From Euborellia annulipes (Eukaryota > Arthropoda > Insecta > Dermaptera > Anisolabididae): 64,000 bases of DNA. The DNA lies in the NCBI GenBank assembly GCA_023213315.1, contig JAKCPI010006239.1, forward strand, positions 211,501 to 275,500. The letters are read 5' to 3'. This document shows positions 32,695 to 44,700 of the stretch, piece after piece (the first letter of the stretch is position 1; each line of letters starts with the position of its first letter). The notes under the pieces are model-generated. The model worked only from the letters and a program-made list of their open reading frames with translations. It ran no database searches and had not been told where the DNA came from. The translations under genes were made by a program, and so were the position numbers.

Positions 32695-34640
32695 TTGCCT
32701 CTCTCTCTGTCGAAAAAAGTACAGCAAGAATTCTTTATTTAATATAATCAAAAATAATAATAAATATTAAATTCTAGTCAAAATAAATATTTTTTATATA
32801 TATAAAAAAAAATATTTACTCGATGTTTGTTAATTATAAAGAGAATTTCATATTAAATATTTTTTTAAGTTTTTAACTTAAAATAAAAAATATTTTATTC
32901 ATTTCAATTTCTAATTTGGATTGTTTTTAAATAAAAAATATTACAAATTCATATACTTATTCCTTTACAATAAAAATGTTTATGACACGTGATTTTACTT
33001 TATCCATTTTTTACTTTTTTTTAATAAATTTGTTTTTATTCGAATTTTTAATTCAACAATCGTTACAATTATTTTGATGGATATTTATTTTCTTGTAATA
33101 TACATCAAAATAGATTTATTGATAAAGGATTTGTAGAAAGTTAGTTTTAATTTAAGAGGTCTCTACTTATTAGGTGAAATTTTGGTCCTATAATAGTTAA
33201 ATGTTTTTAATTAAAAAAAGTAAAAATGAATGGGGAAAGATAGTTTTGTAAGAATTGTTGAAATGAAAAAATTTTCGAATTTAAAATTAAACAAAAACAA
33301 CAGGTACCAATTAGAATTCTATATTTAAAATAGTTATTCATTATTAATGAAGTTTATACAAACATGATGCAAAGTATCTAATAAATAGTAGACACAAATT
33401 AATTTATTGAAAGTTGTTTTTTGCAGAACACGGCACACACCATCTAAACTATTTAAAAACATTAATATGTGTAAAGTGACACGAAAAATTAGTATACATT
33501 TTTTATATCTAAGTGCTCTGCTTTTTTCTCTACATTTTATTTAAAATTGTTGAATTCCTTTTTAAAACAAATTTATATTCTACTCTTGTAAATACGTTGT
33601 TTTATAATTGCAAAAGTAGATAAATATAATTTAATAATCGACAATCTAATTTGCAAATGAATAACCAGGAATTGATTTTTATAACAATTGTTTAGGTTCT
33701 GGTAAAATTAAAATAAATTAAAAATTAATAAGGACGGTTTTCCTGGTTTTTCTTTTGCCAATAATAATTTAAGTTTAGATCAAATAAAATCTTGATAGGA
33801 ATGTTTTGTTTTTTAAATTTAGAAATGTAGCGAAATTTAAAAAATTAAAATTCATATAAAGCCTTGACCCTAAGACATGGTCCATTTAAAAAATTTTGTA
33901 AAACTTCAACTCAATTTTTAAATAGGGGATTAATTTTTGTTTTTAAAACTAACCAGAAATATAATCCCAAAATTATTTGGGTGGGAGGAGACCAAATATG
34001 AAATCCACAAGATTTCGTAAAAAATATTTCCTAAAGTAATAAAAAAAAAAAAATAGAAATTCAAATTTAGCAAGGAAAGAAATTTTTTTAGGGCCACTAG
34101 AAAATCTGTTTATTATACGAAAAAGACAAGTCGCGTTTACTTTTAATATTTTAGACAAATTTTATTTAATAAAAACTAAATCATTATATGATAAAAATTA
34201 AATTAAAAATAATTTATGTAAATTTCTTCTGGACTGTTCGATAAATTTGGTATAATAGTGTCAAGGTCTTTAAAATATTTTTGAAAAAATGTATAATGAA
34301 TTTAAGAATAAAAACAAAAAACTTCATTAATAAATAAATAATGAATCTAATATAGTGACCAATAATTATTAGTCAATAAAAAGTAAATAAAAATCCTTTA
34401 TATAGAAATATTAATTTATATATCTTAGCATGAACGGGAAAGAAAGCGAGACAGAGCAGAGGCAAGCAACTGATAATCGAACTCGGAATCGTTGGCTCGT
34501 GCCATCTTCTAATTTAATTGCTAGAGCTCATTATAGAACCTTCTACAGGGCTGGCAAAAAGTCTTTCTAATTGTGCCATGGTGGATTTTATACATTTTTA
34601 GAACCAATTTATTTATCTATATCTATATATATATAATATA

Positions 34641-35371
34641 CAGCCTTGGCCAAAAGTATGAAGCACCCCTATAAAGTGTGCATATCATATTTATTTCTTA
34701 AAATAAGCTAAAATTTATTTTATAAATGTTAAATTAATTTAATAAAATGTTTATTTAACGCGTGATTATCTTATTTTAAAAGACGAAATACAATAGGTGT
34801 GTAAAATATAAAATTAATGTTATTTTTTCAATTTCTTTAAATAGCGTAAACGTCTTGATACTTAGGAAAAAGTTTAAAAAATGGTGTGGGATTGACTTAT
34901 TTGTTTAAAAAAAATTATTTTGCTTGAAAATGCCAAAAACTTTCAAAAAAAAATTATGAAAATACAAGTGCTTCACGAACAAGGCAAGTCCCAAGTAGAA
35001 ATTGCCAAAATAGCGAAGTTTTTCCGATTTTTTAGCGAGTCTCACAAAGTATTCTATCTTGGAGCTTGGTGGTGACACGCTTTCGACCCCGATCTTAATT
35101 TATTTTTATGAAAACCAGTCTCTGAAAATCGTTTAAGTGCAGATTGTACTGGATTTCGTGAATATCTCGCTATTTTGGCAATTTCTACTTGGGACTTGTC
35201 TTGTTCGTGAAGCATTTGTATTTTCACACTTTTTTTGGAAATTTTTTGGCATTTTCAAACAAAATAATTTTTTTTTAAACAAATAAATCAATCCCACACA
35301 TTTTTTTAAACTTTTTCCTATGTATCAAGACGTTTACTTTATTTAAAGAAATTGAAAAAATAACAAGGCTG
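34641..35371. mobile_element. Tc1-like element folded back on its transposase N-terminus
   Basis: CAGCCTTGGCCAAAAGTATG is a Tc1-type end; CAAGGCTG closes the right side, with TA on both flanks (34639-34640 and 35372-35373). The right arm, minus strand, about 35245-35075, encodes VKIQMLHEQDKSQVEIAKIA, then VQSALKRFSETGFHKNKLRS: the helix-turn-helix start of a Tc1 transposase. The left arm holds the same start on the + strand (KIMKIQVLHEQGKSQVEIAK). No catalytic DDE part remains. Confidence 0.75.
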
Positions 35372-35372
35372 T

Positions 35373-35790
35373 ATATATAAAAATGAAATGGAAAAATGTA
35401 TGTATAAGTTCTATAGAAATCCACAATTTTCAATGAATCTATTTGAAATTAAGTAAACATATAGTACTTGGACCAGGTAGTAACGTAGTAATAATTTGAA
35501 TCTCTTAAATTTAAATTAATTATAATCTAATTTCTTCAATATGGGAACACAAAAACTACAAGTTGGCTTGTATAATAAATTAGAGAGCGTCCTTTGTGCT
35601 CTGTGACCAGCTTTCTGGTTGTACGACTAGGCGCTGTGAGAGGAGCTACGCAGCAGTTGAAAAAAAAGAAGAGAGCACGCAACGACTGACCCTTTAAACC
35701 CGCCGGAAGCGGGCAAGGAGGCCCAGGGGGCGCAATCCCCTGGCTAGACGGAAAGCCTGCCTTCCGGAGGGTTATATAATAATATGATAA
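35373..35790. mobile_element. Helitron-like segment
   Basis: TATATATAAAAATGAAATGG followed by ATGTATGTATAAGTTCTATA resembles the left ends of Helentron-type elements. Near the other end GC hairpins (CCCGC / GCGGG and CCAGGGG / CCCCTGG) resemble Helitron 3' structures. The left 230 bp recurs at 58180-58410. Confidence 0.4.
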
Positions 35791-35845
35791 GGTTCTAAAA
35801 ATGTATAAAATCCACTACGACATACTTATAGACTTTTTACCAGCT

Positions 35846-35875
35846 CTGAAGATAGTTCAAACACAGAATCGAAAC
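35846..35875 (+). ncRNA. Hammerhead-like motif, weak stem
   Basis: CTGAAGA, T, AGTTC - AAACACA - GAATC (one mismatch, one G-T), GAAAC, GTC. Both boxes intact. Confidence 0.4.
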
Positions 35876-36060
35876 GTCAGATGTGCAAATAAAATAAAGA
35901 AATAAATAAAGGAAAAAAATATAGCTGCTCTCATTTTGCTGCTACCCTCTAAAAATATAAATGAATTTTTTTAGCTTTTTAGAAAGAAAAGTTTGAAAGA
36001 AAATTAAAAATTGTATTTCTAATGAATTTAAATATCTATTAAAATTATCTTAAAATTATT

Positions 36061-36128
36061 CTTAGGCTTAACGGGCCAGATTCAAAAGTGTCTGGAAAAG
36101 TCGTCGCGGGCCGAAGGTTGCACATGCC
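36061..36128. mobile_element. Fragment of an hAT terminus
   Basis: GGGCCGAAGGTTGCACATGC followed by CTG is the complement of a common hAT end (CAGGCATGTGCAACC). The other end was not found, so this is a solo fragment. Confidence 0.4.
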
Positions 36129-37078
36129 TGATGTATACTGATGTTTAATCCCTCACCTTCATCTTCCAAGTTACATTACTTAATTATTTTTTTTTAAATA
36201 TGAAAATTATTGATACAACTAATCTTTGCGTAGTATATATATTTTGAACCTTAAATTTGAGAATTTCTTATCAAAATAATAAGGTAATGAGATTTGGAAA
36301 ATTTAAGATCTTTTCATTAAAGTTCCTCGTAATAAATAGATCTTTTTTTTAATGAACGTGATAATTTTGGGTATGAGTGGGATTAATAACAAAAGATCCT
36401 GGTCCGACTAATTTAGTTTATCAAATCTATCAGAAACAAATGCTTCTTTTTTTTTTTTTTTTTTTTTTTTTTTGACCACGTAAGCTCTCAGTTTAAACCC
36501 TAAATACGGAGAACTCTTTAGTAATCTCATTTAAATAATAAAACGTAAATTATTTTCCTTAATTCTATCTCCTAATATTTAGGAAATAAATATGTGCCAT
36601 AGCTCGGATATCCAGAATTTTTGGATATTCCAAAGTCCTTTTCCACGCATTCCCTGGACATGCTCAGATATATACAAAATATAAATAATATTATTATTAT
36701 TATTTAAGATATTCATAAATTAATTTAAAATAGTTTTAAAATTTATAAAATAACCAACAATCGTGGTCATAAAAATAGATTAATATATAGGTATATATAA
36801 ATATATTTATAAAATTATATGTATATATATGGTACATATATATATATATAAACCAAATAAAATAGTTGGGAATAAGTGTATTTCATATAGCATACACCTA
36901 TCCTCACCTATAAGACTTGACACGCCTTATCCTTACTCAAATAAAATAGACTTTTAAATATTTTTAAAAGAACCTAATTAAACTTTAACAAAAGATAAAT
37001 TATGGAAGAAAATAAAATTGTTTTTTTTTTTTTTTTAATAAAATTATTTTAAAATTAAATAGGCCTCTTTAAAATATT

Positions 37079-37084
37079 TTTATT
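37079..37084 (-). other. Candidate polyadenylation signal of the AF9/ENL gene
   Basis: AATAAA on the minus strand, 32 nt after the stop codon. The short distance is acceptable for a compact 3' UTR, but other hexamers lie further downstream. Confidence 0.45.
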
Positions 37085-37115
37085 AATGTAAAAATATATT
37101 TTAAAAATAAGATTA

Positions 37116-38798
37116 TCAAGATGCTGCAAAAAAATCTTGTAATCTTTTGACGGTGGTTCGATCAAGTGCGCAGAGATCAAAATCAAATGTGTGGTTGGTG
37201 ATCTCGTAGAGTCCTGTTTCCGTGATAACAGCAACAAGGCGTTGAAGTTCAACGCTGTCGTCCAGAGTCATAATCTTTTGTTGAAGCTCCTTCAATTGAG
37301 TGAGATAATCGTGATTATATGGAGCTACCACGGCTGAGTTACACCCACCAACAGCTGCGCTTTCGCTGACTTCAGCTTTATTCTCTTCAATACTCCCCTC
37401 TTCAACTGAGTCTTCATGTGAAGCTAATTCGCCCTCTTCTTCTTCTTCACTTCCTGTTTCCATAGGTACAGGTTCGAATGGAACATTTGAAGCTGGTTTA
37501 GTTTCAACTTTTGGTTCCTCATTATCTAATTTTAATGACTTATTATTAATTATTTCAGATTTTTCATCTTTTGATTTCGAGCTAATTTTTCTTTTTCGTT
37601 TTTTAATATCTTTATCATCCTTAGTTGTTGGCTCTTTAGATTTCGGCGTTTCTTTTTTATCTTTCTTTTTTTGAATATATTTATCTTTTTTCGATTTGGA
37701 ATTATTATTATTTCTTTCATTCACTTCCGGTTTATGAACAGGCTTTTCAACAACTTCTTCAGCTTTGGTTTTCGTTTGTTTAGATGATTGTATGTTTATA
37801 AAATCATCTAAAGATATCGATTGGTTGCTATCACTAGAATTCGGATCTGTCATTTCGTCATAAAGTTTTTTAAGAGGATTACGATTTTGCTTTTCAGTGT
37901 CTATTATAGGACGTATTGGACTTGGATCTGGTTCAGTTTTTGCAACTTTTGTTGACGATTCATTTCCTAGGCCATTTCGATCTTTATCTTTTACTTCAGT
38001 TTTTACTTCTTTCTTAATTTTTTCTTTTTCTTTATCATATTTTTCTTTTTTCTCATCTTCATGTCGTTTCTTTTTATGCTTATGTCTAGATTTATCTTTG
38101 TCAGTGGAAGATTTTTCCTTTTCTTTTGGTTTTTCTTCTTTTACAGGTTCTTTATCTTTAGGTTTTTTCTCTTCTTTAATTTCTTTCTTCTCAACTTTAA
38201 TATTATTTTTATCATGTTCCTTGTGTTTATCCCTACTAGGTTTTTCTTCCTTACTTTTTCGTTCCTTCCTTTTCTTTTCTTTATCACTTTTAAGTATTTC
38301 ATTCTTCAAGTCTCTAAATTTATTTTCTTCTACAGATCTTTTGGACTCATCCTTTTCCGGTTTGGATATGGTTTTTGTTGGTGTTGGTGGTCTTTTAGTT
38401 GGAGAATGTTTGGGAGAGGGCGCTCTAATTTTAATAGGGGGAGTAGGAGGTCGTTTTGGAGAGGTTCTTCTTGGTGACAGTGATCTTGGTTTACTTGGTG
38501 AACTCGATCTCTTAGTACTTTTCTCTTTTTTCTCCTTCTCCCTATTTCTCTCCTTCTCTTTTGAAGATACTCGCTCAGATTCAGTTTTTTCTTTATGATG
38601 ATGTTTAGAATATTTAGTCTTATCACTTGATTTTTCAGTGGAAGACTTTTCGGGTTTTGATTTTGGGCTAGGTGGTACCTTTGGCGAAGAAGATGGTTTT
38701 TTGGAATCTGGTGATACCTTCTTAATAGGTGTTCCGAATAACTCAGAGAAATCATTTGTACTAGTTTGACGAGGCTCTTTATCTTCCCTGATCTCCAC
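37116..38798 (-). CDS. AF9/ENL terminal exon: charged linker and AHD
   Basis: Starts after TTATTAATAG (the TAG is in frame, so the acceptor is required) with VEIREDKEPRQTSTNDFSEL and runs 560 residues to TGA at 37118-37116. It holds a Ser/Pro segment (PPTPPIKIRAPSPKHSPTKR), long Lys/Glu repeats, an acidic SEEEEEGEL patch and finally the AHD: YLTQLKELQQKIMTL, LVAVITETGLYEIT and the FDFDLCALDRTTVKRLQ signature. The plus-strand frames over 37897-38598 are antisense shadows of the Lys/Glu repeats. Confidence 0.97.
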   Translation of the reverse strand: MEIREDKEPRQTSTNDFSELFGTPIKKVSPDSKKPSSSPKVPPSPKSKPEKSSTEKSSDKTKYSKHHHKEKTESERVSSKEKERNREKEKKEKSTKRSSSPSKPRSLSPRRTSPKRPPTPPIKIRAPSPKHSPTKRPPTPTKTISKPEKDESKRSVEENKFRDLKNEILKSDKEKKRKERKSKEEKPSRDKHKEHDKNNIKVEKKEIKEEKKPKDKEPVKEEKPKEKEKSSTDKDKSRHKHKKKRHEDEKKEKYDKEKEKIKKEVKTEVKDKDRNGLGNESSTKVAKTEPDPSPIRPIIDTEKQNRNPLKKLYDEMTDPNSSDSNQSISLDDFINIQSSKQTKTKAEEVVEKPVHKPEVNERNNNNSKSKKDKYIQKKKDKKETPKSKEPTTKDDKDIKKRKRKISSKSKDEKSEIINNKSLKLDNEEPKVETKPASNVPFEPVPMETGSEEEEEGELASHEDSVEEGSIEENKAEVSESAAVGGCNSAVVAPYNHDYLTQLKELQQKIMTLDDSVELQRLVAVITETGLYEITNHTFDFDLCALDRTTVKRLQDFFAAS

Positions 38799-41737
38799 CT
38801 ATTAATAAGTGAAAAAATAAAGATTAATAAAAATTTTTTTTTTAATTTAATAATTAAAATATTATTACATTTAAATCAATTTTCATCTTTTTTTATAAAT
38901 ATAAAATTCAAATCAATTTTTATTAATATTTAAAGAAAAATGCAGCTATAGTGAAAATTATAAATTATATATCTTTTTATTGCAAATCTAAGAGTCTTAT
39001 ATTATATAAATAAATAAACAAAGCCAAAATGTGTTTAATTATTATTTATGTGTTACTTCTTTGTCATTTGTTACGAAGGCTAGTCAAATTACTTGAAACA
39101 ATTAAAAGAGATTTATCTTAATTTAGGAATTTCTGTGGTAGAATTTTTTTTCATGTCGTAGTGTGAATTAAAAACAGAATTAAATACTAGCAAGTGAGTG
39201 AGTTTGAAAAGATTAGTGCAAATAACTTTTAGTTGTGCTAGTTACTACTAAATTGCAAAACCTAAAACGCTCAAGAGTAGAGAGGGGGCTTCTAAAAAAT
39301 AAATGATATATGAATTTTAATTAAAATGTGAGAAAATAAATAAAACTTAAAAAATATGCTGACACAAAAAAAGCAAAATATGAAATTTCATTCACTCCAC
39401 CTAATGCTTTTCACAGACCGACAGACCGACAATTCATTAGATTAATTTCATGCTAAGATATATTTAGTATACTACTGTAGTAGTTAATTAATATATAATA
39501 AATATAGTTAATAAATATATATATACTAAATATAAAAATATATATATATATATATATATTCTAGTAGTTAATAAATAAAAAATAAAGGTTTTTTAGTACA
39601 TCAGTAATTATCAGTGAAATTCGAGTAGTTTCTTTCTTGAACTGTCCTAAACAGGTAAAATGGGATGTAGAATTTTAATAAAACAAAATAAATTTTATTT
39701 TATTTAAGAGAGAAGTAGTGGTAGGATATCCTATAAGCATGGTTAACGTTTCGCCATAATCTGACGGCTTCTTAATTATAAATTTTAGACAAAATTTATT
39801 ATTAACAATGTTGAAGAGAAGCCTCTTTGTCCGAATTAGTAAAAAGGTAAATAACATTTTTGTAATAATATATATATATGGGTCATTCTATAAAAATGGG
39901 TTAACTTTCGGCACAATTTGTAACTTTGATTTCAATTGATTGTAATGATTTTGATTGACAATAAGTTAATTTTATTGTATCCATATAGTAACACTCAGAT
40001 TTTTTTATTTTATAATATATAAGCTCATCAACCTCTTAGCTTTACGGTTGAAAAACTTGCAAGGGACTGATGTTTTTGATAGACACAAAAAAATATGCTA
40101 AATGATATGGGATACTTTTTTTTCTTTTATGTATTAAATATAACAATGAAAAGACAGCAAATCTAGTATATTGTTGAAATAATTATTAATAAATTTCCAA
40201 AATATTACTTAGCTAGGGACTGAAATGATTGAATTGAGTGTTTACATGCTGATTTTCGACACAGAAATAACAATAAAAGTATAGAAAAGATGGATAACGC
40301 CCGGTATTTGGCCACCAATGCCATCTTTAAACCCTAAACTTATATAAAACAGATAATTATTTTATCAACAGCGTATATTATCAGATATTTTTCAAATTTA
40401 ACATAAGAAGCTCTGATTGAGTACGGGATTTTAAATAGTTTAAAATAAATTTGAATTTAAATGTTCACTTTTTGAGCTGGTACATCCCAAGGGATTCACT
40501 TTTTAGGGTTAAAAAGACGAATATTTTCATTACATTTTTTAAAATTTCAATATTTATCATGTGTGCCCAAAAATTATTAACTTTTTCTATTACCTGATGA
40601 TTTAAAAAAGTCAATACGCACAAAGAGAAGGTCTTCTCTTCATCATTATTAATAATAAATTTTGTTCTAAAATTTATAGTTGAAGACGGCAGGATATACC
40701 GAAACAAATGTGAACTGCGCATGCTTATAAGTAGAGACCGGACAAAAAGCATAAAAATGGAAAAAAGTGCTTAAAAAGCATAAAAATCTTGAATAAAAAG
40801 CTGTTAAATAAGCATAAAAGCTGAAAAAAGCATCTCATAAGCAACTTCTACTCATACCAATGGAGGATGGGGGGGGGGGTAAGGGAGGTAATTAATTTTA
40901 ATATAAAATTTTAAAAATTAATACTTAAAAATTTTATTTGTATATATATTCTAGTAAACAAGTACAGAATGCAACTTTAAATTAACGAAAGTGTGCGGCC
41001 ACTCCCACCAGATTACCACCCCCTGCGAGGGTCCGCCGCAGTCCGCCCCAAGTAGGGGGTCCAGGCGGGCCCGAGCCAGAGTAGGGAAGGGGCGATTTGC
41101 GCAGTTGACGAAGGATTTGCTTTACATGAACGTTTTGCTGAATAATGTTTTGAATGATTTTTAAAAATAGCCCTCGGGCTTGGCGTAGTTAATAGCGCCT
41201 GCCTTGTATACCAATGGTCGAGGGTTCGGATCCCAGGCAGTCCGATTATTTTATTTAAGCCATTTGGATACCAAAGGGTTTGAATAAGAATGCCTGGACC
41301 AGACAAATAACGAGTATCGTTTAAAGTCTTAAATGGATAAATTTTTTTCGGGGGGGAGCCTGAACTCAAAAATTTTTCTGCGGAAAATTTTTTTAACGAA
41401 ACTAAATTTTTTCCACTACTTTTGTTTTTGCTGAACCAAAATTTTCCGCCCCGCGGAAAAATTTTTTCCCGTCCCGGCCGTGAAAATCATTTTACCTTTT
41501 TTTAGAGATACGAAAATTTTGCCGCTCCGCGAAACATTTTCCCTTTTTTTTTACAGGGCTATATTTTTTCCCACTGCGGGGCCGATCAAGCATTTGTGGG
41601 GGGGGCGGGGGGCGAGATCCCTAAATGTCTGTATATCTCTATATATGCATTTGGAAAATTTGTGGGGGCGGGCCCCCTCCTCTTATATACGCCCCTTGTG
41701 TATGCGTGTGTGAATGGGAAAAAGTGTTTTTTAATAA

Positions 41738-41768
<31 letters not shown>

Positions 41769-44700
41769 TTCGTAAAATAAGCATAAAAACTCAAAATAAG
41801 CAAAAAAAGCATAAAAAATGGAATCTCATTGGACTTAGTTTTTCGTAATTCGTGTAGAAATTAAATATATAATGGTTGCTTATAAAATTGAGCAATAAGC
41901 ATTTTGCTTAAAATCCGGTCTCTACTTATAAGTCAAAATAAATTCCCTGAAAAATAATTTTTTTAGATTTTTTATTAAAATTCTACATTCCATCTTAAGA
42001 CATATCAAGAAAGAAGATTTTTGCAGATAAAAAATTATATATACAGTCAACTCTCGATAATTCGAAATTCAAGGAACCACAAGAAAAATTCTAAATATCG
42101 AGTTTTTGAATTATTAAGAGTTTTTATTATATTTTGAAAAATATGAGGTTGTATAAATTTTATATAGTCCCTATAGCCTAAAGCAAAAAAGCAGCCCTTG
42201 GGCCATGGCTTTCTGCCTCTTGTGTCAAGGGATCATGCGACAAAAATTTATTTCATTTAGGGAATATCTTGGCTACCAATCAAATGAAATAGAGACGGGG
42301 TCTAAATGGCCTCGGATGCCTACAAAGGCCTTAAATAAAATTAAAAAAAAAAAGCAAATAGGTAAAAATAATGATATTTTTTTATTTTTCAGAACTGTAG
42401 ACAGCATTGATAGAGAAATATTGAAAGTTTTAGGGGTAATTTTTTTTTTCGAACCACTTTTTACGGAATGTACTTTTGCCTTGTACTCATCGTGACAAAC
42501 CAAAGATAATTGGGAAGTTAAGCTAGGCTGATAGGAGGGGAACATTACGCGGAAAATGAGGAAAATATTGCTAGGAAAAATTCGAATTATAGGGAGGGTG
42601 AGTGGCCTAGTTCGAATTATAGAACGTTCTCTTTTACTGTTTTTTTCTTATTTCCAAAAATATTTCGAGTTAGTGAGTGTATCTAAATACACAGCATTTT
42701 TTAGATTTACCGAAGTTTACAGCTTAAGAATTCTGATTATTGAAAAATTCGAATTATCGAGAGTGGGCTGTATCTAGTAAATACCGGTATATCATACAGA
42801 GTCTATGAATAATATGTTAATACAGTATATTCATTATCTAAAAATAAGTATATTACTAAATTTTTTTAACATCATCAAGAATTGTTAAATTTATTTAAAA
42901 ATAATATGTTTTTCTAGAAAAGATTAGAAAAGAATAATTTATAAAAAATAAAATATTTATATACAGTAGATAGTAAATAAGAAAAAGTAAAAATTAAAAT
43001 AAGAAATGTCATCTTTTAAATTGAAAATAATTAGGTTTCAAATAACATGCCAACTATTTCTAAATTTCTAAACAATTAAGAAAGTAGATTTCAAAAAAAA
43101 AAAAAAAAAAACTAAAAATGAGAATTAAAATTAAAAAAATAAATAAATTCAAAATGCTTAATTGGGTGGGTGTCCACCTGGGTTGACAATTTAAGAAATC
43201 CGTTGGAGAAAACTTCATTAAACAAACAAGAAATTCTACCAAGTGGCACTATATTCCTCCTTTTTCTAAAATGCATTTCTCTTAAGTCTACGAGTAATAG
43301 AGTATTAGTCCCCAGGATGCAAAAGAAAAATGTGATTTAATTTTTGAAAATTTATTAAATATTATCTTATTATTAAATTAAATTATTATTAAAGATTAAT
43401 ATGCTTGAAGCAAAATTATTTGGATGAAAGTAGATAAAGTCTGACACCAAGTTTAGAAATTATAAAATATAAAGTATATTGTCCGCTGAATAAAATTGCA
43501 AGATAATTTTGGCCTTTTCCATTTTAAGTAGTGTTTTAAAAAATAGGAGAAAGGCATCACATCATATTTTCGATATATGTATTAATTTTAATATAATTTG
43601 GAAATTTATTTTTAAATATTATTTTTTCATGAACCAAATTTTAAAAAAAGTTTAAGAATGTTGGTAATTTTAAAGAAAGAGATACAGCTATCTTTGTATT
43701 TTATATCATTCAAAGATTTTAGAAATTTTCAAGAGGTCGGATAAGAAACTAAGGGTCCGTTTCTTCATCCATGATCAAGAATCTGGTACTTGGTTAGTTT
43801 TGTAATGAAGAAACTTCCTTCACTACTAAAACTTAGTGTAAAATTTTCCTTTTGATTCTATTTCTTTTAATAATAAAGGATATATTTTACAATAAGATTT
43901 AGTATTAAAAGGGTCTTCTTCATTACAAGGCTAAATCGATTAACCTAAGGCCAGTTAAATGTGGAGACTAAAAGGAAAGCTATGGCCTGGAGTGTAAGGT
44001 TTACATATCCGATCTTTTGAAAGTCCAGTCCAATTGCAACTTGGGATTATTTAATTGAATAACTTAGAGCAGGGGTTCCAGGAGTGAGGGTGCTGGTAAA
44101 AAAATAATTTTCACGATGCAAGGAAAAGTTAGAGCAATTAATATTGATTGAAATTAATTCTGAAATAACGGGGTATTTTTATCACCAAAATTAAAAAAAA
44201 AAAGTTATTAAAATTAGATATTTTTGAGGTGGTATGGAGATTCATTAATAAACTATTAGGGGTACAAAGTACAAAAAAAAAAAAAAGAACTCTTTCTAAA
44301 CTCATCTTAGTATCCTTGAAAAGCGGTATTATCTTTAGGAATCACTGCTCTAAAGAGAATTATCTTATATATATATAAACTTAAATAATTATTTAATTAT
44401 CCATTAAGAAGTAAAAGAATAAAGGGATTGAAAAATAATTCAGATATATGATAATTACAAAGATATCAAAATAGCTGCATTCCTATTTTCTTTAGTAATA
44501 TTAATAATTAGGCAAAATTTATTTTTCTTCCTTTTAGATAGGAAATAAAATATATATAATTTGTTTTATATTAATTAGTATAAATAAAATTAAATATAGT
44601 TTTTATTTTTTAAATAATATACGTATTTGTATATAATTAAAAAAAAAAATATTTTGAAGTAAAAAATATTATTTGAATTAATTGATAAGAAATGATGAAA

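Larger units (their letters stand above)
34490..35930. repeat. Large outer foldback around a Tc1-like element
   Basis: AAAAATGTATAAAATCCAC and AGACTTTTT segments at 35795-35840 are inverted copies of 34545-34610. The right arm ends in a hammerhead-like motif (35846-35875). The enclosed DNA consists of the Tc1-like element and a Helitron-like segment. Confidence 0.6.
16955..37078. other. 20-kb region between the two convergent genes
   Basis: No supported host gene. It contains foldbacks at 17447-17915, 18386-18986 and 19525-20021, hAT elements (20123-20448, 23115-23363, 32194-32694), a terminal-repeat element (23582-24662), mariner- and Tc1-type remnants (30429-31472, 34641-35371), a MITE (29321-29457) and Helitron-like ends. 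The stretches 20700-23100, 24700-26200, 27770-29250 and 32720-34430 are plain AT-rich DNA with microsatellites where nothing further was seen. Confidence 0.65.
39661..41990. repeat. Foldback split by an hAT insertion
   Basis: GGGATGTAGAATTTTAAT (39661) pairs with ATTAAAATTCTACATTCC (about 41965). Inside, CTATAAGCATG, ATTATAAATTTTAGA and AATTTATTATTAA at 39730-39815 pair with 40625-40730. The hAT element at 40732-41924 has inserted into the right arm. Confidence 0.7.

Noticed and set aside
37897..38598. 233-codon plus-strand Ser/Phe/Leu-rich frame
   Set aside because: Antisense shadow of the Lys/Glu/Ser repeats of the AF9/ENL terminal exon.
41013..41369. 118-codon minus-strand frame
   Set aside because: Runs through the hAT interior and the tRNA-like sequence (GIRTLDHWYTR reflects the B-box side), so not a gene.
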